DNA from: Flavobacteriales bacterium
GTDB taxonomy: Bacteria > Bacteroidota > Bacteroidia > Flavobacteriales_F > PHOS-HE28
DNA length: 64,000 nt
Assembly (NCBI GenBank): GCA_016717225.1
Contig: JADKGB010000005.1
Span: 123,651-187,650, forward strand
Direction of reading: 5' to 3'
Shown: positions 62,083-64,000 of the stretch, piece by piece
Numbering within the stretch: the first letter of the stretch is position 1
Layout: each line of letters opens with the position of its first letter
Notes under the pieces: model-generated
The model's input: only the letters and a program-made list of their open reading frames with translations
Told to the model about the DNA's origin: nothing
Databases searched by the model: none
Position numbers and translations under genes: made by a program

Positions 62083-63900
62083 ATGCACCGCTCCTTCTTC
62101 TTCCCCTCGCTGGTCGTTTTCGCAAGTGCCTTAGCAAGCATCTTGTCCGGGCGGGTGGTGTGCGCCCAATTCACCGCGGGTCGGTTGGCTGTTCTGGAAG
62201 TACCGTACACCCCGGTAGGTGGTGGTGGCTTCACAGTACCAACAAATGGTACTGGAATGGTGATACGCGAATTCACCACTGCGGGCGTCCCAGGTTTCTC
62301 CGTGACCATACCCAACTCCGGTGCGAACATGCTGGTGCAACACTACAATGCCCAAGGCAGCGCATTGAACCGCACACCCACTGGCGACCGCTTGGTATTT
62401 ACTGGATATGCAGGCACCAGCGCACCCGGAACCAGTGTGTCACAATCAACTTCAGCCGCCGTGCCTCGGGGTATTGGAACCGTGGATGCCACGGGCAACT
62501 TCTCCAGGCCCTCTACCACAAGCACCTTCTTCAGCGGATCACTGGTACTGAACGCCACCACGGATGGGGTGAACTACTGGGCAGGCGGCGGCAACAGCGG
62601 CGTGTGCTACCTCGGACCTGGTGCGCCGGTCGTAATAAACGCCACATCCAGCGCAACAACGGAATTGCACTACGTGGGCGGCAACTTGGTACAGGGCGGG
62701 TTGACCGTGAATCGTGTGGGAAGCGGATCGCCGGTTGCGCCAGCGGGGCTAACCCTGCTCAGCGGTCTTTCATCGGGATACGGATTACAGTTCAACCCAG
62801 CTGGAGATGTGTGTTATACAGCTACAACTGCGCAGCTCAAGAAATGGGTACTCTCTGGCGGAACGTGGACCAACGTGTACACCTTCTCAGCTCCCACGTT
62901 CCTGCAGCGATTGGTGGTGGATTGGTCCGCACCGCAACCCATCATATATGGTGTGGTGAACGGCTTGAGCGTTTCCGAAATTCGCAAATGGGTGGATACG
63001 GGTTCGCCCACCACAAGCACCTTGTTGGCCAGTACGAACGCAGCTGCGTGGTACGGCATCACCTTCACCCCGGGTACCGGTTGTGTGGAAGGCAGTCCAT
63101 GTAATGATGGAAACGCGAACACCATCAACGACATCATTCGTGGCGATTGCCAGTGTGCGGGTACGGCTCTGTCGTTATCTGCGAAAGTCTTTCTCGAAGG
63201 TCCTTACAACACGGGTACGGGCCTCATGAACGATGGGCTGCGCACGCTGGCCGACTTTCCACTCACAGAACCTTATACGGCACTTGGCATGAATCCAACC
63301 GGGGGGGCAGCCACCATTACCCCGAGTGTGCTCGCCACCAGCGGCAACAACGCCATTGTTGATTGGGTGCTGGTGGAACTTCGCGATGCGGCCATTCCAA
63401 CCACCGTTCTACTGCGCACACCAGCGCTCGTGCAGCGCGATGGCGACATTGTAGCGCTCAACGGCACAAGTACGTTGCAGCTGCCCGCGGTGAACGGAAG
63501 CTACCGGGTTGCTGTGCGGCATCGCAACCACTTGGGTGCAATGACGAATGCGGCGCTTGTACTTTCAAATTCAACGATCGCCGTCGACTTCACGAGCGCT
63601 ACCACTGTTACCTGGGGGTCGAACGCACGCAAGGATATCGCTGGCGTGCAGCTGCTCTGGTGCGGAGAGGTTTTCAGGAACGCGCGGCTCACCTATGTGG
63701 GCGACAACAATGACCGCGATCCGATACTGGCGATACTCGGCAGTGTGAATCCCAATGCCACGATCATTGGATACCGCGTGCATGACGTGAACATGGATGG
63801 CATCACTTCTTACACCGGCCTCAACAACGACCGCGATCCCATTCTCGTGAACGTGGGTAGCACCACGCCCAACAGCGTGCGCACAGAGCAGCTCCCCTGA
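62083..63900 (+). CDS. Secreted protein ending in dockerin-like calcium loops
   Basis: 605 aa. Signal peptide ends VVCAQ (about residue 29). Residues about 30-330 resemble a repetitive beta-structure; CVEGSPCNDGNANTINDIIR with CQCAGT (about 345-373) is a Cys-rich linker common in large Bacteroidota exoproteins. The last 60 residues contain two copies of NDRDPIL, and one loop DVNMDG matches the D-x-N-x-D-G calcium motif of dockerin/EF-hand repeats. No T9SS type A domain is obvious, so surface attachment may differ. Function unknown. Confidence 0.7.
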   Translation: MHRSFFFPSLVVFASALASILSGRVVCAQFTAGRLAVLEVPYTPVGGGGFTVPTNGTGMVIREFTTAGVPGFSVTIPNSGANMLVQHYNAQGSALNRTPTGDRLVFTGYAGTSAPGTSVSQSTSAAVPRGIGTVDATGNFSRPSTTSTFFSGSLVLNATTDGVNYWAGGGNSGVCYLGPGAPVVINATSSATTELHYVGGNLVQGGLTVNRVGSGSPVAPAGLTLLSGLSSGYGLQFNPAGDVCYTATTAQLKKWVLSGGTWTNVYTFSAPTFLQRLVVDWSAPQPIIYGVVNGLSVSEIRKWVDTGSPTTSTLLASTNAAAWYGITFTPGTGCVEGSPCNDGNANTINDIIRGDCQCAGTALSLSAKVFLEGPYNTGTGLMNDGLRTLADFPLTEPYTALGMNPTGGAATITPSVLATSGNNAIVDWVLVELRDAAIPTTVLLRTPALVQRDGDIVALNGTSTLQLPAVNGSYRVAVRHRNHLGAMTNAALVLSNSTIAVDFTSATTVTWGSNARKDIAGVQLLWCGEVFRNARLTYVGDNNDRDPILAILGSVNPNATIIGYRVHDVNMDGITSYTGLNNDRDPILVNVGSTTPNSVRTEQLP

Positions 63901-63916
63901 AGAGGTTGAACGCGGG

Positions 63917-63950
63917 ATTCCGGCCCCGGAGCCGCATCCGGGGCCGGAAT
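63917..63950 (+). terminator. Hairpin after the last secreted gene
   Basis: ATTCCGGCCCCGG (63917-63929) pairs perfectly with CCGGGGCCGGAAT (63938-63950) over an 8-nt loop, followed by GACAGA. It resembles the hairpin at 23964 in having its 3' arm run into ATGACA. Confidence 0.6.
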
Positions 63951-63967
63951 GACAGAACTCACGGAAG

Positions 63968-64000
63968 CAGCTATCTGCGGGCTCTGCCCGCAGATAGCTG
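63968..64000. terminator. Second hairpin, reaching the window end
   Basis: CAGCTATCTGCGGGC (63968-63982) and GCCCGCAGATAGCTG (63986-64000), a perfect 15-bp stem with loop TCT. What follows lies outside the window. Confidence 0.55.

Noticed and set aside
1..64000. tRNA, rRNA, CRISPR arrays, insertion sequences and integrases
   Set aside because: None seen: no spaced direct repeats of CRISPR type, no transposase motifs, no tRNA-like cloverleaf in the gaps examined. The island status of 23-55 kb rests on gene content, not on mobility genes.

Overview
The window looks like a moderately GC-rich member of the Bacteroidota, probably a flavobacterial lineage. The evidence is the many secreted proteins ending in type IX secretion (T9SS) C-terminal domains, promoter -7 elements of the Bacteroidota type (TAnnTTTG), MlaE/MlaF and SprT-like genes that resemble Bacteroidota versions, and few Shine-Dalgarno sites. 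There are no rRNA, tRNA, CRISPR or transposase genes.

Layout. 1-9 kb holds the end of a secreted protein, kmo-kynU (tryptophan degradation via kynurenine), hemL, a UbiA-like membrane protein, a small exported protein and gcvP. 9.2-17.4 kb is a row of four large T9SS cargo proteins, two of them clear paralogues, three followed by hairpin terminators. 17.6-23.4 kb is housekeeping: MlaE/MlaF lipid transport, a small lipoprotein with an SprT-like protease, mannose-1-phosphate guanylyltransferase, a membrane protein and RNase D. 23.5-28.9 kb is a compact arsenic operon (arsR, arsM, a second methyltransferase, arsC, acr3, a DinB-like gene, an MFS-rhodanese fusion) behind two ArsR-type operators. 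A glycosyltransferase follows.

30.1-55 kb is a sulfane-sulfur island: small membrane proteins, three single-domain rhodaneses, thioredoxin, a Crp/Fnr regulator, DUF983, an ArsR-family regulator, TauE, two CstB-like persulfide dioxygenase-rhodaneses, two YeeE/YedE halves, a TsdA-like dihaem cytochrome, SoxB, an RND efflux operon with its TetR, DsrE plus an outer-membrane porin, peroxiredoxin and sulfide:quinone reductase. The main discovery is here. Eight palindromes of the form GTGAyGnnCrTCAC serve nine promoters, and in all nine the palindrome centre lies exactly 29.5 bp upstream of the first base of the -7 element. This is the geometry of a class II Crp/Fnr activator. The Crp/Fnr protein encoded inside the island (31451-32095) has the CRP-type R-E-x-x-x-R recognition residues expected to read GTGA, and two closely spaced cysteines in its sensor domain. 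I propose it controls a dispersed sulfide/persulfide-handling regulon that also includes the RND pump, a peroxiredoxin and an unknown secreted protein.

55-64 kb has a NadR-type kinase and PnuC (nicotinamide riboside salvage) separated by a T9SS protein, a leucine-rich-repeat protein, ribF, atpD-atpC with a perfect 46-bp palindrome between them, and a secreted protein ending in dockerin-like calcium loops.
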